64,000 bases of DNA, from assembly GCF_013282665.1 (NCBI RefSeq), contig NZ_CP054041.1, positions 2,090,001-2,154,000 on the forward strand, read 5' to 3'. Shown in pieces: positions 44,060 to 53,379 of this stretch. The translations under genes and the position numbers were made by a program. This DNA comes from Listeria monocytogenes (GTDB lineage Bacteria; Bacillota; Bacilli; Lactobacillales; Listeriaceae). Every line of letters starts with the position of its first letter. Position 1 is the first letter of the stretch. A model generated the notes under the pieces. That model ran no database searches and was not told the DNA's origin. It was given only the letters and a program-made list of their open reading frames with translations.

Positions 44060-44222
44060 AATCATATATCGTTCTTTGACAAATGTCAGAGGGGAGTAGC
44101 GCTGATTAACTTTTTAATCAGGATAAAGTCGTCATTACATGATAGAGATATCATCGGTTTTATCACATTTAATTTTAAATGTTAGCGAGACCTTTGCCTT
44201 TACGGGCAGGTCTCGCTTTTTT
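44060..44222 (+). ncRNA. yybP-ykoY manganese riboswitch with terminator
   Basis: A leader that senses Mn2+ and opens expression of Mn exporters. The diagnostic GGGGAGTAGC is at 44091-44100, followed by a GCTGATTAA/TTAATCAG hairpin (44101-44121) and the distal conserved segment ACCTTTGCC (44190-44198). The distal segment also forms the left arm of a terminator: GCGAGACC (44185-44192) with GGTCTCGC (44209-44216), then six T. Metal binding should sequester the left arm and allow read-through into the TerC genes. Confidence 0.87.
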
Positions 44223-44280
44223 GTTTCTTCAAAATAGGAGATCTTTGACATTTTAATAGAACAAAGGAGGAAAAGAATTA

Positions 44281-45048
44281 GTGGATACAGCAATGATTTT
44301 AGAGTACGGTTGGGTGTTACTTGTCCTAATCGGCCTTGAAGGAATTTTAGCAGCAGATAATGCAGTGGTTATGGCTGTTATGGTCAAACATCTTCCAGAT
44401 AAACAACAGAAAAAAGCGTTATTTTACGGATTGATGGGTGCCTTTGTTTTCCGTTTTGGCGCATTATTCTTAATTTCCTTTTTGGCAAACGTTTGGCAAG
44501 TTCAAGCGCTTGGTGCTGCATATTTACTTTATATTGCGATTAGTCATATTTGGAAACATGCAAAAGGAAAAGACGGGGAAAAAGAAAAGAAAGAAAAAGC
44601 TGGCTCTGGTTTTTGGATGACTGTTCTAAAAGTAGAGATTGCAGATATAGCATTTGCGATTGATTCCATGTTAGCGGCAGTCGCGCTTGCGATTACCCTT
44701 CCAGAAACTGGTTGGGGTCACATCGGCGGTATTGATACAGGACAATTCGCAATTATGTTCTTAGGTGGACTTGTCGGTCTAATCATTATCCGTTTCGCTG
44801 CAACACAATTTGTTAAATTACTAAAGAGCTATCCAAGTCTCGAAACAGCCGCATTTTTAATCGTTGGTTGGGTAGGGGTGAAGCTTGTTATTTATACTCT
44901 CGCTCATCCAAGTCTTGGGGTAATTCCACACAGCTTCCCTGAGTCAACGCTTTGGAAATTAATTTTCTGGGGTGTCATGATTCTTATTATTCTATGGGGC
45001 TGGTTCGTTTCCTATCGTAGTAAGAAAAAAGCAGAAACAACTAAATAA
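44281..45048 (+). CDS. TerC-family membrane protein (manganese export), copy 1
   Basis: A 255-residue membrane protein of the TerC family (YkoY/YceF/Alx type), which exports Mn2+ and helps to metalate secreted enzymes in B. subtilis. Conserved acidic motifs for metal passage are EGILAADNAVVMAV near residue 22 and VEIADIAFAIDSMLAAVAL near 122. The start is GTG at 44281 with AAAGGAGG upstream. It is controlled by the riboswitch at 44060-44222 and followed by a close paralogue. Confidence 0.92.
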   Translation: MDTAMILEYGWVLLVLIGLEGILAADNAVVMAVMVKHLPDKQQKKALFYGLMGAFVFRFGALFLISFLANVWQVQALGAAYLLYIAISHIWKHAKGKDGEKEKKEKAGSGFWMTVLKVEIADIAFAIDSMLAAVALAITLPETGWGHIGGIDTGQFAIMFLGGLVGLIIIRFAATQFVKLLKSYPSLETAAFLIVGWVGVKLVIYTLAHPSLGVIPHSFPESTLWKLIFWGVMILIILWGWFVSYRSKKKAETTK

Positions 45049-45056
45049 TTTCTAAT

Positions 45057-45090
45057 AAAACCAGAAGTGCATAGTTGTACTTCTGGTTTT
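45057..45090 (+). terminator. terminator between the two TerC genes
   Basis: AAAACCAGAAGT (45057-45068) pairs with ACTTCTGGTTTT (45079-45090). The stem reuses the ACCAGAAGT sequence of the fabI terminator. The second TerC gene therefore may have its own promoter. Confidence 0.8.
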
Positions 45091-45151
45091 ACATACAACC
45101 AGATGCTGAAAACATAATTTTATGATAGAGTAGAAGGATGGTGAATGAGGA

Positions 45152-45919
45152 ATGGATGTTTCTATTTGGGGCGAGTACGCGCTAGTTTTCCTTGTTTTAG
45201 TAGTACTAGAGGGAATTCTATCAGCGGACAACGCTGTAGTTATGGCAGTTATTGTTAAAGGTCTACCGCATGATAAGCAACGAAAAGCCTTATTTTATGG
45301 GTTAGTTGGGGCTTTTATTTTCCGTTTTGTGGCATTATTTTTAATTTCATTTTTAGTAAAAATATGGGAAATACAAGCAATTGGTGCGATCTATTTACTT
45401 TATTTAGCCATCAAGCATATGTGGCGCCTTAAAAAAGGTAAACAAGAAGAGGTTAAAGAAACATCAGAAACAAAATCAACATCCTTTTGGGGTGTAGTAG
45501 CTCGTGTGGAATTGACAGATATAGCTTTTGCACTGGATTCCATGTTAGCTGCAGCAGCATTAGTTGTTACTTTACCAGATTTAGGGGATTTCGATATTGG
45601 GGGGATGAACGGTGGGCAATTTATCGTGATGTTCCTTGGTGGTATCGCAGGACTTGTCGTGATTCGTTTTGCAGCCACACAAGTAGTTAAATTATTAGAG
45701 CGTTACCCTACACTTGAAACAGCAGCGTTTTTAATTGTTGGTTGGGTTGGTGTGAAAATGGCGGTTCTAACGCTAGCACATCCTTCCGTAGCAATTATTC
45801 CAGAAGATTTTCCAGATTCAGCTGTTTGGAAGCTGACATTCTGGTCGGTTATGATAATAATAGGTTTGGGTGGTTATATCATTGCGAGAAAAAAAGAGAA
45901 GAAAACCAAAAGAGTTTGA
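45152..45919 (+). CDS. TerC-family membrane protein, copy 2
   Basis: A 255-residue paralogue of the preceding gene, identical in length and with the same acidic motifs (EGILSADNAVVMAV, VELTDIAFALDSMLAAAAL). The two differ mainly in the central charged loop and the C-terminus. No riboswitch is seen before this copy and a hairpin separates it from copy 1, so its expression may not follow manganese in the same way. The ktrD frame overlaps its 3' end. Confidence 0.92.
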   Translation: MDVSIWGEYALVFLVLVVLEGILSADNAVVMAVIVKGLPHDKQRKALFYGLVGAFIFRFVALFLISFLVKIWEIQAIGAIYLLYLAIKHMWRLKKGKQEEVKETSETKSTSFWGVVARVELTDIAFALDSMLAAAALVVTLPDLGDFDIGGMNGGQFIVMFLGGIAGLVVIRFAATQVVKLLERYPTLETAAFLIVGWVGVKMAVLTLAHPSVAIIPEDFPDSAVWKLTFWSVMIIIGLGGYIIARKKEKKTKRV

Positions 45920-47297
45920 ATATGATCAGGAAGTAAAACTACGCAGAAGATTAAAGCTTGTTTTGGCACGCATGACGCCTGTTCAAGTGATTATTGCGTA
46001 TTATTTTCTGGCAGTGACGATTTCTACAATCGTGTTAAGCTTGCCATTTACGCTGCAAAAAGGGGTAAAGGTATCATTTATTGATACACTTTTTACGGCG
46101 GCGAGTTCAGTGAGTGTAACAGGATTAACAACAGTAGATGTAAGTCAAACATATAGCACAGCCGGAATTTGGGTGTTGATGGCGATTTTCCAAATTGGTG
46201 GACTCGGTGTTATGATGATTAGTACGTTTTTCTATTTGATTTTAAAAAGACGAATTGGATTGAAACAACGCCAATTAATTATGACAGATACTAATCAGTT
46301 TACAATGAGCGGAATGGTCCGAATGCTTCGTGAGATTCTAGTACTTATTTTCGGCATTGAGTTAATCGGAGCCTTGATTTTGGGAATTTACTTTATTCCA
46401 CTTTATCCGAATTTTTGGGACGCGATGTTCCAAGGATTATATAATTCCGTTTCACTCGTGACTAATGCGGGCGTTGATATCACAGGTAAATCGTTAATGC
46501 CATTTGCCAATGATTATTTTGTTCAATTTATTTCGATTCTGTTAATCATTGCAGGTGCGATTGGTTTCCCGGTTTTACTTGAAACGCGGAGATTTTTATT
46601 TGAGAAAAACACGTTAATTCCGTTCCGCTTTTCCCTTTTTGTAAAAGTGACGACGCTAACTTATTTTGTGCTTTTAATTGTCGGTGGACTGCTCATTTGG
46701 TTGTTTGAATATCAACATTTCTTTGGTGGGAAAAGCTGGGATTTCGGTTTCTTTAATTCGATGTTTTTATCTGCAACATCTCGAAGCGCTGGCTTACAAA
46801 CGATTGATAGTGGGGCATTATCAATCTCTACGTTGTTGCTTGTCTCCTTCTTAATGTTTATTGGAGCATCGCCAAGTTCTGTTGGTGGTGGGATTCGAAC
46901 GACAACTTTTGCGATTACGATTTTATTTATTTATTCGGTTATTCGCGGTCGGAAACATGTATATATTTTTGGTCGTGAATTGCATCAAGAAGATGTGCGA
47001 AAATCACTCGCAGTCACGTTAGTAGCAGGATTTTTAAGTATATCGGCTATAGTCATTTTAATGCAAACGGAGACCGCCTCGTTAATTGCCGTTATTTTTG
47101 AAGTCTTTTCGGCGTTTGGTACGACAGGACTTTCTGTAGGTTTGACACCAGATTTATCTACGCCGGGTAAAATTATTATTATTGCATTAATGTTTATTGG
47201 TCGCGTTGGTATTATGTACTCGATGCTAAGTCTAAGAAATAAAAATCAACCTAAAAATGCGATTCGTTTACCAAAAGAGAAAATTATTACAGGCTAA
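45870..47297 (+). CDS. ktrD: potassium transporter KtrD (Trk/Ktr membrane subunit)
   Basis: A four-repeat K+ channel-like subunit of the TrkH/KtrB family; in L. monocytogenes KtrD works with the c-di-AMP-binding gate KtrC encoded elsewhere. Filter glycines are in SVSVTGLTTVD, VTNAGVD, RSAGLQTID and FGTTGLSVG, one per repeat. The start is uncertain: GTG 45870 overlaps the TerC gene by 50 bases and a TTG at 45882 follows a GGGTGG; no in-frame candidate with a strong ribosome-binding site exists. Family alignment would allow a start about 20 codons further in. Confidence 0.9.
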   Translation: MVISLREKKRRKPKEFEYDQEVKLRRRLKLVLARMTPVQVIIAYYFLAVTISTIVLSLPFTLQKGVKVSFIDTLFTAASSVSVTGLTTVDVSQTYSTAGIWVLMAIFQIGGLGVMMISTFFYLILKRRIGLKQRQLIMTDTNQFTMSGMVRMLREILVLIFGIELIGALILGIYFIPLYPNFWDAMFQGLYNSVSLVTNAGVDITGKSLMPFANDYFVQFISILLIIAGAIGFPVLLETRRFLFEKNTLIPFRFSLFVKVTTLTYFVLLIVGGLLIWLFEYQHFFGGKSWDFGFFNSMFLSATSRSAGLQTIDSGALSISTLLLVSFLMFIGASPSSVGGGIRTTTFAITILFIYSVIRGRKHVYIFGRELHQEDVRKSLAVTLVAGFLSISAIVILMQTETASLIAVIFEVFSAFGTTGLSVGLTPDLSTPGKIIIIALMFIGRVGIMYSMLSLRNKNQPKNAIRLPKEKIITG

Positions 47298-47302
47298 ATA
47301 TT

Positions 47303-47334
47303 AAAGCCATTCTGATTGCAGAATGGCTTTTTTT
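47303..47334 (+). terminator. ktrD terminator
   Basis: AAAGCCATTCTG (47303-47314) pairs with CAGAATGGCTTT (47319-47330), T-run follows. Confidence 0.9.
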
Positions 47335-47341
47335 GTCCATG

Positions 47342-47373
47342 AAAAAACCTCTTGATCAAAGTGACCAAGAGGT
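47342..47373 (-). terminator. terminator of the acyltransferase/membrane-protein operon
   Basis: On the minus strand ACCTCTTG (47373-47366) pairs with CAAGAGGT (47354-47347), then six T. It stands back to back with the ktrD terminator. Confidence 0.87.
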
Positions 47374-47378
47374 GATTT

Positions 47379-47747
47379 TTAATATTTTGATTTTGGAACA
47401 GGGCGTCTGAAAATACCCATTAAACCAGTTAACGTGATTAAGATTCCGGATATAATCCAAGCAGTTCCGATAACGAAGAAGAGCACGATACCGATAATGA
47501 CTAAGATAACACCCCAACCACGTGGAGCTGATTTAATTAGAAGGGAAGCAATTAATGCAACTACAGATGCGATTAATGTAATCCACCCTAAATTTGCTAA
47601 CTCGTTACCTAATTCGCCCGGTAAATAAGTAAATGTTTGTATATAATCTGTGACTGAATCTCCATAATTAATAATCCAAAAGCCAACTAGAATCCCAATG
47701 ATAGAGCCAATTAATCCGATAATAATTTCTGGTTTTCTTGAACCCAT
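47379..47747 (-). CDS. small multi-pass membrane protein, DUF4064/DUF308-like
   Basis: A 122-residue protein with four hydrophobic segments (about 8-28, 42-62, 72-90, 95-115) and a conserved-looking start EIIIGLIGSIIGILVGFWI reminiscent of DUF4064 proteins such as the one at 9343. AGGAGG lies seven bases upstream. It follows the acyltransferase gene by 29 bases and shares its transcript. I recall this pair as SigmaB-influenced in L. monocytogenes, but I found no convincing promoter. Function unknown. Confidence 0.8.
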   Translation of the reverse strand: MGSRKPEIIIGLIGSIIGILVGFWIINYGDSVTDYIQTFTYLPGELGNELANLGWITLIASVVALIASLLIKSAPRGWGVILVIIGIVLFFVIGTAWIISGILITLTGLMGIFRRPVPKSKY

Positions 47748-47776
47748 AATACAACCTCCTTTTTCTATCTATACGT

Positions 47777-48811
47777 TTAATAACTTTCCCGTTTTGTTAA
47801 GCGGCTAAACACATCTCGCAACATCGATACTCTAAGTTCGATTACTGGTTGAACGAATATTTTCACCAATCGACTTGATAATAATATTGTTAAAACAAAA
47901 GTAATGACGAATAATAGTAAAAATGCCGACGGGCTATATTGAAAGTCAGTCTGGCTTCCTTCACGAAAAAACTTAATAAAGAAGCCATGTAACAAATAAA
48001 CATATAACGTATTTTTACCCCATTTAGTGAAAAATAACCTCTTTCTAGGAATAAAACTGAAAAAAGCCGCAATCGAACCAAAACTAATCAAATAGACAAG
48101 TGCGCGAATGAAAAGGCCTAGCGACTTAACTTCCACAAAGTTTGCATAAGGCTTAGAACCTAAAAACCACTTATCATTTAAGTTAGGATGAAGCGTGATA
48201 AAGGATAAAAGTAAAACAATGAAAATTCCTCCAAGAATCATAGCAAAATGTGTTTTGAGATAGTAAAAATGTTCTTTCTTTAAAAAATAACCAACTAAGA
48301 AAAACGGGAAAAATACAAGTGTCCGAGATAAACTCAAATAACCCCCAATAATATCAAAATATCCAGCTACTAAACCAATAAAAAGAGCAATACTTATCGA
48401 CTTCCAAGGCTTAATTTTTGCAAAAACAAAAAGCATTAAATTCCAGAAAAACAAACTAAGTAAAAACCAAAGTGACCACTCTGGATCAAGTAGTTTAATA
48501 GAAAGGCTATCTTTACTTAAAAGAAAATAATAAAAAATACTATATATTAGCTGAAAAAACACATAAGGTAGGATGAGCTTTTTCATTGTCTTTTTTAGAT
48601 AACCAGGCTTGCCAAAACTTTTAGCGAAAAAGCCGGATATTAACACGAAAGCGGGCATATGAAAAGTATAGATGTAAATATAAAGCACACGAACACCTGC
48701 ATAATCCGCGATAAATGTTTGGAGGAAATGCCCAAAAACTACTAGAAAAATTAAAATAAACTTGGCATTATCGAAATAACTTTCCCGTTTTAAGGAGGCG
48801 GTTTGTTCCAT
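47777..48811 (-). CDS. acyltransferase family 3 membrane protein
   Basis: A 344-residue polytopic membrane protein of the acyltransferase-3/OatA-like family with about ten hydrophobic segments. The N-terminal block YFDNAKFILIFLVVFGHFLQTF contains the conserved histidine-bearing helix, and HMPAFVLISGFFAKSFG is the second motif. There is no extracellular SGNH domain as in OatA. It probably transfers acetyl or similar groups to an extracytoplasmic polysaccharide. AAAGGA lies upstream of the ATG. Confidence 0.88.
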   Translation of the reverse strand: MEQTASLKRESYFDNAKFILIFLVVFGHFLQTFIADYAGVRVLYIYIYTFHMPAFVLISGFFAKSFGKPGYLKKTMKKLILPYVFFQLIYSIFYYFLLSKDSLSIKLLDPEWSLWFLLSLFFWNLMLFVFAKIKPWKSISIALFIGLVAGYFDIIGGYLSLSRTLVFFPFFLVGYFLKKEHFYYLKTHFAMILGGIFIVLLLSFITLHPNLNDKWFLGSKPYANFVEVKSLGLFIRALVYLISFGSIAAFFSFIPRKRLFFTKWGKNTLYVYLLHGFFIKFFREGSQTDFQYSPSAFLLLFVITFVLTILLSSRLVKIFVQPVIELRVSMLRDVFSRLTKRESY

Positions 48812-48997
48812 AAAAAACAGTCCTTTCTATTCTACGTTGGCAAACTATTGGTATAATTTACCCTGCATTCTGTAACGCTTATCCAACAGTTAAGTAACAA
48901 AAAGTATCAAATATTAACAGCGGATGACAGCTAGTTGCGAATGGAAGAGGGACGTGCTATCTTTAGAATAATAACTTAAGGGGAGAGGAGCGACAGA

Positions 48998-49477
48998 ATG
49001 CTAAAACAGCAAAAAACATCGCCATTGGGTGATTTATTTATAACTATTGATGAAAAGTGGATTAGGAATATTTCGTATGACGAGCCAAAAAATTGGGAAC
49101 TTCTAGAAGGAACTATCATAGAAAAAGAACTTTTTCAAGCATTGATTATCCAGCTAGATGACTATTTTGAAGGCACGAGAGAGCATTTTGATTTGCCGGT
49201 GCTCCTTAAAGGGACCGATTTTCAGCAAAAAGTTTGGCAAGCTTTGAGCCAAATTCCGTATGGAGCTGTTGTGAGTTATAAAGATATTGCGATTTCAGCA
49301 GGTAGCCCTAAAGCTGTGCAAGCAGTAGGACAAGCGAATCGCGCTAATCCAATTCCGATTATTATTCCATGTCACAGATGCGTGAAAAGTAATGGAGAGC
49401 TTGGTGGTTATAATGGGGCGGATGTAGATAAGAAACAATATTTACTTGCATTAGAAAAAGGCTTGAGTTTAAGTTAA
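48998..49477 (+). CDS. ogt: methylated-DNA--protein-cysteine methyltransferase
   Basis: Repairs O6-methylguanine by irreversible methyl transfer to its own cysteine. The active-site motif IIPCHRCVKSNGELGGYNG is near residue 130, preceded by the DNA-binding helix region PYGAVVSYKDIA. Length 159 residues is typical of Ogt. GGAGAGGAG lies upstream. The last six codons form the left arm of a shared terminator. Confidence 0.95.
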   Translation: MLKQQKTSPLGDLFITIDEKWIRNISYDEPKNWELLEGTIIEKELFQALIIQLDDYFEGTREHFDLPVLLKGTDFQQKVWQALSQIPYGAVVSYKDIAISAGSPKAVQAVGQANRANPIPIIIPCHRCVKSNGELGGYNGADVDKKQYLLALEKGLSLS

Positions 49478-49490
49478 CTCAAGCCTTTTT
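49455..49490. terminator. bidirectional terminator of ogt and clpE
   Basis: A 15-base perfect stem (49455-49469 with 49476-49490) with a 6-base loop. The left arm is ogt coding sequence and the stop codon lies at the loop. Confidence 0.92.
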
Positions 49491-49492
49491 TA

Positions 49493-51667
49493 TTACACTG
49501 TTACTTGTTCTGTTATAGTAATTTCTTTATTATCGTTTAGGGTTGCAACGAGATGTTTTGCTTCTGGTTGTTCAATTAAACTGTCGGCAATGGCATCTTC
49601 TAGGTGTTCTTGGATAGTCCGGCGTAGTGGTCGTGCTCCGAATTTAGGGTCATATCCAAGGTCAATCAAATGTTCTTTTACTTCTTTAGAAACATCAATT
49701 GTTACACCTTCTTGAGCGAGCATTTCATTTAAATCAACGAGCATTAAGTCGATAATTTGTACTAAATCGTCTTTTTCTAGGGATGTAAACTCAATGACGC
49801 TGTCTAAACGGTTTAAGAATTCTGGTTTGAAGTATGCGCCTAATTTTGCCAGGATGTCAGAACCTTTTTCAAGTTTTGTTTCAGTGGTTGTATTAAAGCC
49901 GACTGAAGCTTCTGTGTCTGTCGCGCCAGCATTACTTGTCATAATGATGACTGTATCTTTAAAGCTCACTGTACGTCCTTGTGAATCAGTTAGTCGACCG
50001 TCTTCTAAAATTTGCAGGAACATATGTTGAACATCTGGATGTGCTTTTTCGATTTCATCTAGCAAAATGATGCTATACGGATTGCGACGAACTTTTTCTG
50101 TTAATTGTCCAGCTTCTTCGTGACCTACATAGCCTGGAGGAGAACCGATTAGTTTAGAGACGCTGTGTTTTTCCATGAATTCACTCATATCTAAACGAAT
50201 CATCGCTTCACTAGTACCGAATAATTCACGAGCTAGCGTGCGTCCAAGTTCTGTTTTTCCGACACCAGTTGGTCCAACAAATAGGAAGGAACCAATTGGA
50301 CGATTTTTTGATTTTAGTCCAACACGACTACGACGAATTGCTTTGGCTACTTTTCTTACAGCATCTTCTTGACCAATAACTTTTCCAGTTAAGTTGCTTT
50401 CTAAGTTCTTCATTTTGGATTGCTCGTCTTCTTGTAAACGTCCTACTGGGATGCCAGTTTTTTCTTCAATAATCGCTTGGATGTCTGATGCTTGAATGAC
50501 AGGGCGTTCTGAGAAGGAATTACTTGTTTTATTTTCTTCTAACCGAGTAATTTCATCACGAACTTTGGCTGCCTTTTCGTAGTCTTCCATTTGAAGCGCT
50601 TGATTTTTTTCATCCTCTAAACGGGCAACACGTTCGCTCACGGTATTTTCGTCCAATTTTTCAATAGATAGATTGTATTTGGAACCAACTTCATCCATTA
50701 AATCAATTGCTTTGTCTGGCAAATGACGATCTTGGATATAACGTGCGCTTAATTCAACGGCAGCTGATAAAGCTTCTGGAGAATAAACTACTTCATGAAA
50801 ATCTTCATATTTTGGTTTTAAACCATTTAAAATAGTTAGCGTTTCTTTTGTGGATGGTTCGCTTACAGTTACTGGTTGGAAACGACGCTCAAGTGCGGCA
50901 TCTTTTTCGATTGTGCGATACTCTTTTAACGTAGTAGCACCAATCATTTGTAAATCGCCACGAGCTAGAGCTGGTTTTAGAATGTTTCCTGCATCCATCG
51001 AGCCTTCCGCAGAACCTGCCCCAACAATCGTATGCACTTCATCAATAAATAGAATCGTGTTTTTACGTTCTTGTAGTTCTTTAATTAGTTGTTTCATACG
51101 TTCTTCAAATTGACCGCGGATACCTGTACCAGAAACTAGTGAAGCGACATCTAGTAAGATAACTTCTTTGTTCATTAATTTGCTTGGAACTTCTCCTGCG
51201 ACAATCGCATTTGCAAGTCCTTCGACGACAGCTGTTTTACCAACACCTGGTTCACCAATTAAGACTGGATTATTTTTATTACGGCGGTTTAATATTTCAA
51301 TGACGCGTTTAATTTCTTTGTCACGACCGATGACGGGGTCGAGTTGCTCATTTTTCGCCATATCTGTTAAGTTTGTTCCAAATTCATCTAGTAAACCATT
51401 GCCGCCACCAGCAGTTTGTGTTTGTACTTGTGCGTTTGCTTGGCTTCTTTGTTCACGGTTAGCTTGACTAGCAGCACCACTCAATTGACGGAAAATATCG
51501 TCAAACGGAGAACCGCTTCCTCCTGGAAACTCATTTGCGCCAAAGTTGGCTTGATTTCTAACTTCTGCATAACAAGAGGCACAAAGCGGCATTTCTACAC
51601 GCTTACCATTAATATTCATATATAGTTGAATTGTTGCTGGATTTTGATTACATTTTTCACAGTTCAT
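49493..51667 (-). CDS. clpE: ATP-dependent protease ATPase subunit ClpE
   Basis: An HSP100 unfoldase of 724 residues working with ClpP; in L. monocytogenes it supports stress survival, cell division and virulence. It has the ClpE-specific N-terminal zinc finger (Cys3, Cys6, Cys29, Cys32), two AAA+ domains with Walker A GEPGVGKT near 138 and [12 protein letters not shown] near 465, and a UVR motif ([13 protein letters not shown]) near 360. CtsR boxes and a SigmaA promoter lie upstream, so it belongs to the CtsR heat-shock regulon. Confidence 0.97.
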   Translation of the reverse strand: MNCEKCNQNPATIQLYMNINGKRVEMPLCASCYAEVRNQANFGANEFPGGSGSPFDDIFRQLSGAASQANREQRSQANAQVQTQTAGGGNGLLDEFGTNLTDMAKNEQLDPVIGRDKEIKRVIEILNRRNKNNPVLIGEPGVGKTAVVEGLANAIVAGEVPSKLMNKEVILLDVASLVSGTGIRGQFEERMKQLIKELQERKNTILFIDEVHTIVGAGSAEGSMDAGNILKPALARGDLQMIGATTLKEYRTIEKDAALERRFQPVTVSEPSTKETLTILNGLKPKYEDFHEVVYSPEALSAAVELSARYIQDRHLPDKAIDLMDEVGSKYNLSIEKLDENTVSERVARLEDEKNQALQMEDYEKAAKVRDEITRLEENKTSNSFSERPVIQASDIQAIIEEKTGIPVGRLQEDEQSKMKNLESNLTGKVIGQEDAVRKVAKAIRRSRVGLKSKNRPIGSFLFVGPTGVGKTELGRTLARELFGTSEAMIRLDMSEFMEKHSVSKLIGSPPGYVGHEEAGQLTEKVRRNPYSIILLDEIEKAHPDVQHMFLQILEDGRLTDSQGRTVSFKDTVIIMTSNAGATDTEASVGFNTTTETKLEKGSDILAKLGAYFKPEFLNRLDSVIEFTSLEKDDLVQIIDLMLVDLNEMLAQEGVTIDVSKEVKEHLIDLGYDPKFGARPLRRTIQEHLEDAIADSLIEQPEAKHLVATLNDNKEITITEQVTV

Positions 51668-51711
51668 AATTAATTTCCTCCTTTTAAAAATGAGAAATGA
51701 AAGGTCTTGAC

Positions 51712-51728
51712 TTTGACTATCTTTGACC
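51712..51728 (-). promoter_or_regulatory. CtsR box 1 of clpE
   Basis: On the minus strand GGTCAAAGATAGTCAAA matches the CtsR heptad-repeat consensus RGTCAAANANRGTCAAA at every position. It lies just downstream of the -10. Confidence 0.95.
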
Positions 51729-51738
51729 TTATGAACTT

Positions 51739-51767
51739 ATTATATACTGACCTATTTTGACTTTCAA
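51739..51767 (-). promoter_or_regulatory. SigmaA promoter and CtsR box 2 of clpE
   Basis: On the minus strand TTGAAA (51767-51762), 17 bases, TATAAT (51744-51739). The spacer holds a second CtsR box, AGTCAAAATAGGTCAGT (51762-51746), with three mismatches. Confidence 0.88.
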
Positions 51768-51789
51768 GTATTTTGCTTATTTTTTTTAC

Positions 51790-51822
51790 AAAAAAAACAC
51801 CCCTATAAAAGGGGCGTTTTTT
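51790..51822 (-). terminator. terminator after the CPBP protease gene
   Basis: CACCCC and GGGGCG (51798-51803 with 51811-51816) form a stem flanked by T- and A-tracts on the minus strand, nine bases after the stop. Confidence 0.85.
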
Positions 51823-51830
51823 GGCTATTT

Positions 51831-52442
51831 TTAATAAATTGGTAAAGCTGCGAGTAATAAGAATGCAAAGGTTAAATGCGATAAATATAGCATGAGTAAG
51901 CTTGGGCGATAGGAGTACATAATATTCCATACGAGTGAAGCGACAAAGATACCGATAATCGCTGCAAAATTACCACTTGGGAACATCATTACCATACATA
52001 GTAACGCTGCAAAAATATTCGAAAACCAAGGATTGAAATAATGGTTTAATCGTTTTAATACGAAGCCACGCCAGAAAATTTCTTCTCCAGGGATAATGGC
52101 CACGATAAGCAGTAACCAAATGATCAAAGAGTGCGTAGAATACTTATTAAAAGCAGCTTCTACAGAATTTTCTAGACCGCCTGGCATTACTTTAATAATA
52201 AAGGCGCCTATGTAAAAAATAATATAAAGGACGATTCCGGAGAAAATACCGGGCAAAATACCTTTAACGAATGAAAACTCTTTTTTTAAATCATCATTAA
52301 AAATCACAAAACTAAGTAAAAATAACATCCCAGCTCCATATAAATACCAAAAAACACGTGGGAACTGATATGTTAAGATAACAAGTAGGGCACATAAAAT
52401 AAGTCCCAGTACAAGTTTATAATCGATCTTGATGCTCTTCAA
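51831..52442 (-). CDS. CPBP-family intramembrane metalloprotease (CAAX-like)
   Basis: A 203-residue membrane protein of the CPBP/Abi group with about seven hydrophobic segments. The glutamate motif is IIPGEEIFWRGFVLKRL near residue 120 and the second motif includes the histidine in LYLSHLTFAF near 190. The start is TTG at 52442 with GAGGTG about nine bases upstream. Members process peptides or serve in bacteriocin immunity; the role here is unknown. Monocistronic. Confidence 0.88.
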   Translation of the reverse strand: MKSIKIDYKLVLGLILCALLVILTYQFPRVFWYLYGAGMLFLLSFVIFNDDLKKEFSFVKGILPGIFSGIVLYIIFYIGAFIIKVMPGGLENSVEAAFNKYSTHSLIIWLLLIVAIIPGEEIFWRGFVLKRLNHYFNPWFSNIFAALLCMVMMFPSGNFAAIIGIFVASLVWNIMYSYRPSLLMLYLSHLTFAFLLLAALPIY

Positions 52443-52587
52443 AATACTTTACACCTCTTCTTAACAAATACTTCTCATACTACTTTAAAACAAATGAAAT
52501 CGTTTGGCAACAATTAAACAAAAGATAAGATAAAAGTTGTGCAATTTAATAAATCCTATATAATGAAAAAATAGGAGTGGTTCATAG

Positions 52588-53379
52588 ATGTTAGAAAAAA
52601 ACTACAAATTTTTACTTTGGATTTATATATTCTGGTTTTTAGGTAGCGTTTTGTTAGTATCCTTACACATTATTCCACCAGAGCTAACGGCAGTGCAATC
52701 ATTATTTTTAGTATTTACGGGTGTTTTTGCGGCTGTTTTCTTTATTATGCAATATGGCAAATGGCTTGGTTCTGCTATAACGTTACTTATTTTTGTTGTC
52801 AGCACTTGTATTGAATGGATGCAACTAAGTTATACGGATGAGTATATTGGTGCTACATTAGGTGGGAGTGTTTACGGTATTCCTATTACGATGGGCTTTA
52901 TTTGGGTCGGAATGGTTGCCGGGACGCATATTATCGCTCGAGAAATTACATTGAAGATTAATATTGACTGGATTCGAGGAGGCATTTATTCGTTTATCGC
53001 AGCAACGATGGTAATGATTTTTGAGGTTTTAATCGAACCAATCACCATGCAATCAAAACAACTTTACATTACACAAAACGGCTTCACGATTTTGCAGTTA
53101 TCTGACTTTATTAATTGGTGGCTTTTAGGGCTAATTTTACATTTAATGATTTACTTTATTTTGAGTTTAACGGATAGTTGGGAGCGTCTTAAGTATCCAG
53201 ATTTAAAATCAGAAATTGTGATTGTTTACTGGATTATTATCGCCTTTTTCGTATTTTTGTCCTTTTACCTTGATTTATGGACATCTATTGCAATTATCAT
53301 CGTTTCTAATATTATTTTCACTGCTTGTTATTTTTTCAGTTTGGAAAAAGAAGCGCAACCTAAAAAGAAATCCGAATGA
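52588..53379 (+). CDS. carotenoid biosynthesis-type membrane protein (CruF/DUF422-like)
   Basis: A 263-residue protein with seven to eight hydrophobic segments. Segments CIEWMQLSYTDEYIGATLGGSVYGIPITMGFIW and FEVLIEPITMQSKQLYI resemble the carotenoid 2-hydratase/CruF (DUF422) family. The gene is convergent with the crtN desaturase and shares its terminator, which supports a role in terpenoid or carotenoid metabolism. A GGAGTGG lies upstream of the ATG. The C-terminal KKSE is encoded by the terminator stem. Confidence 0.75.
   Translation: MLEKNYKFLLWIYIFWFLGSVLLVSLHIIPPELTAVQSLFLVFTGVFAAVFFIMQYGKWLGSAITLLIFVVSTCIEWMQLSYTDEYIGATLGGSVYGIPITMGFIWVGMVAGTHIIAREITLKINIDWIRGGIYSFIAATMVMIFEVLIEPITMQSKQLYITQNGFTILQLSDFINWWLLGLILHLMIYFILSLTDSWERLKYPDLKSEIVIVYWIIIAFFVFLSFYLDLWTSIAIIIVSNIIFTACYFFSLEKEAQPKKKSE

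Noticed and set aside
45487..45690. Serine/tyrosine-rich plus-strand frame within the second TerC gene
   Set aside because: Out-of-frame shadow of a well-conserved membrane protein with unnatural composition.
48840..48960. SigmaB promoter before the acyltransferase gene
   Set aside because: A GGGTAA-like -10 exists on the minus strand, but no GTTT occurs at a permitted distance.
51670..51930. Minus-strand frame of 86 codons upstream of clpE
   Set aside because: It covers the clpE promoter, CtsR boxes and the terminator of the next gene; no ribosome-binding site and no family features.
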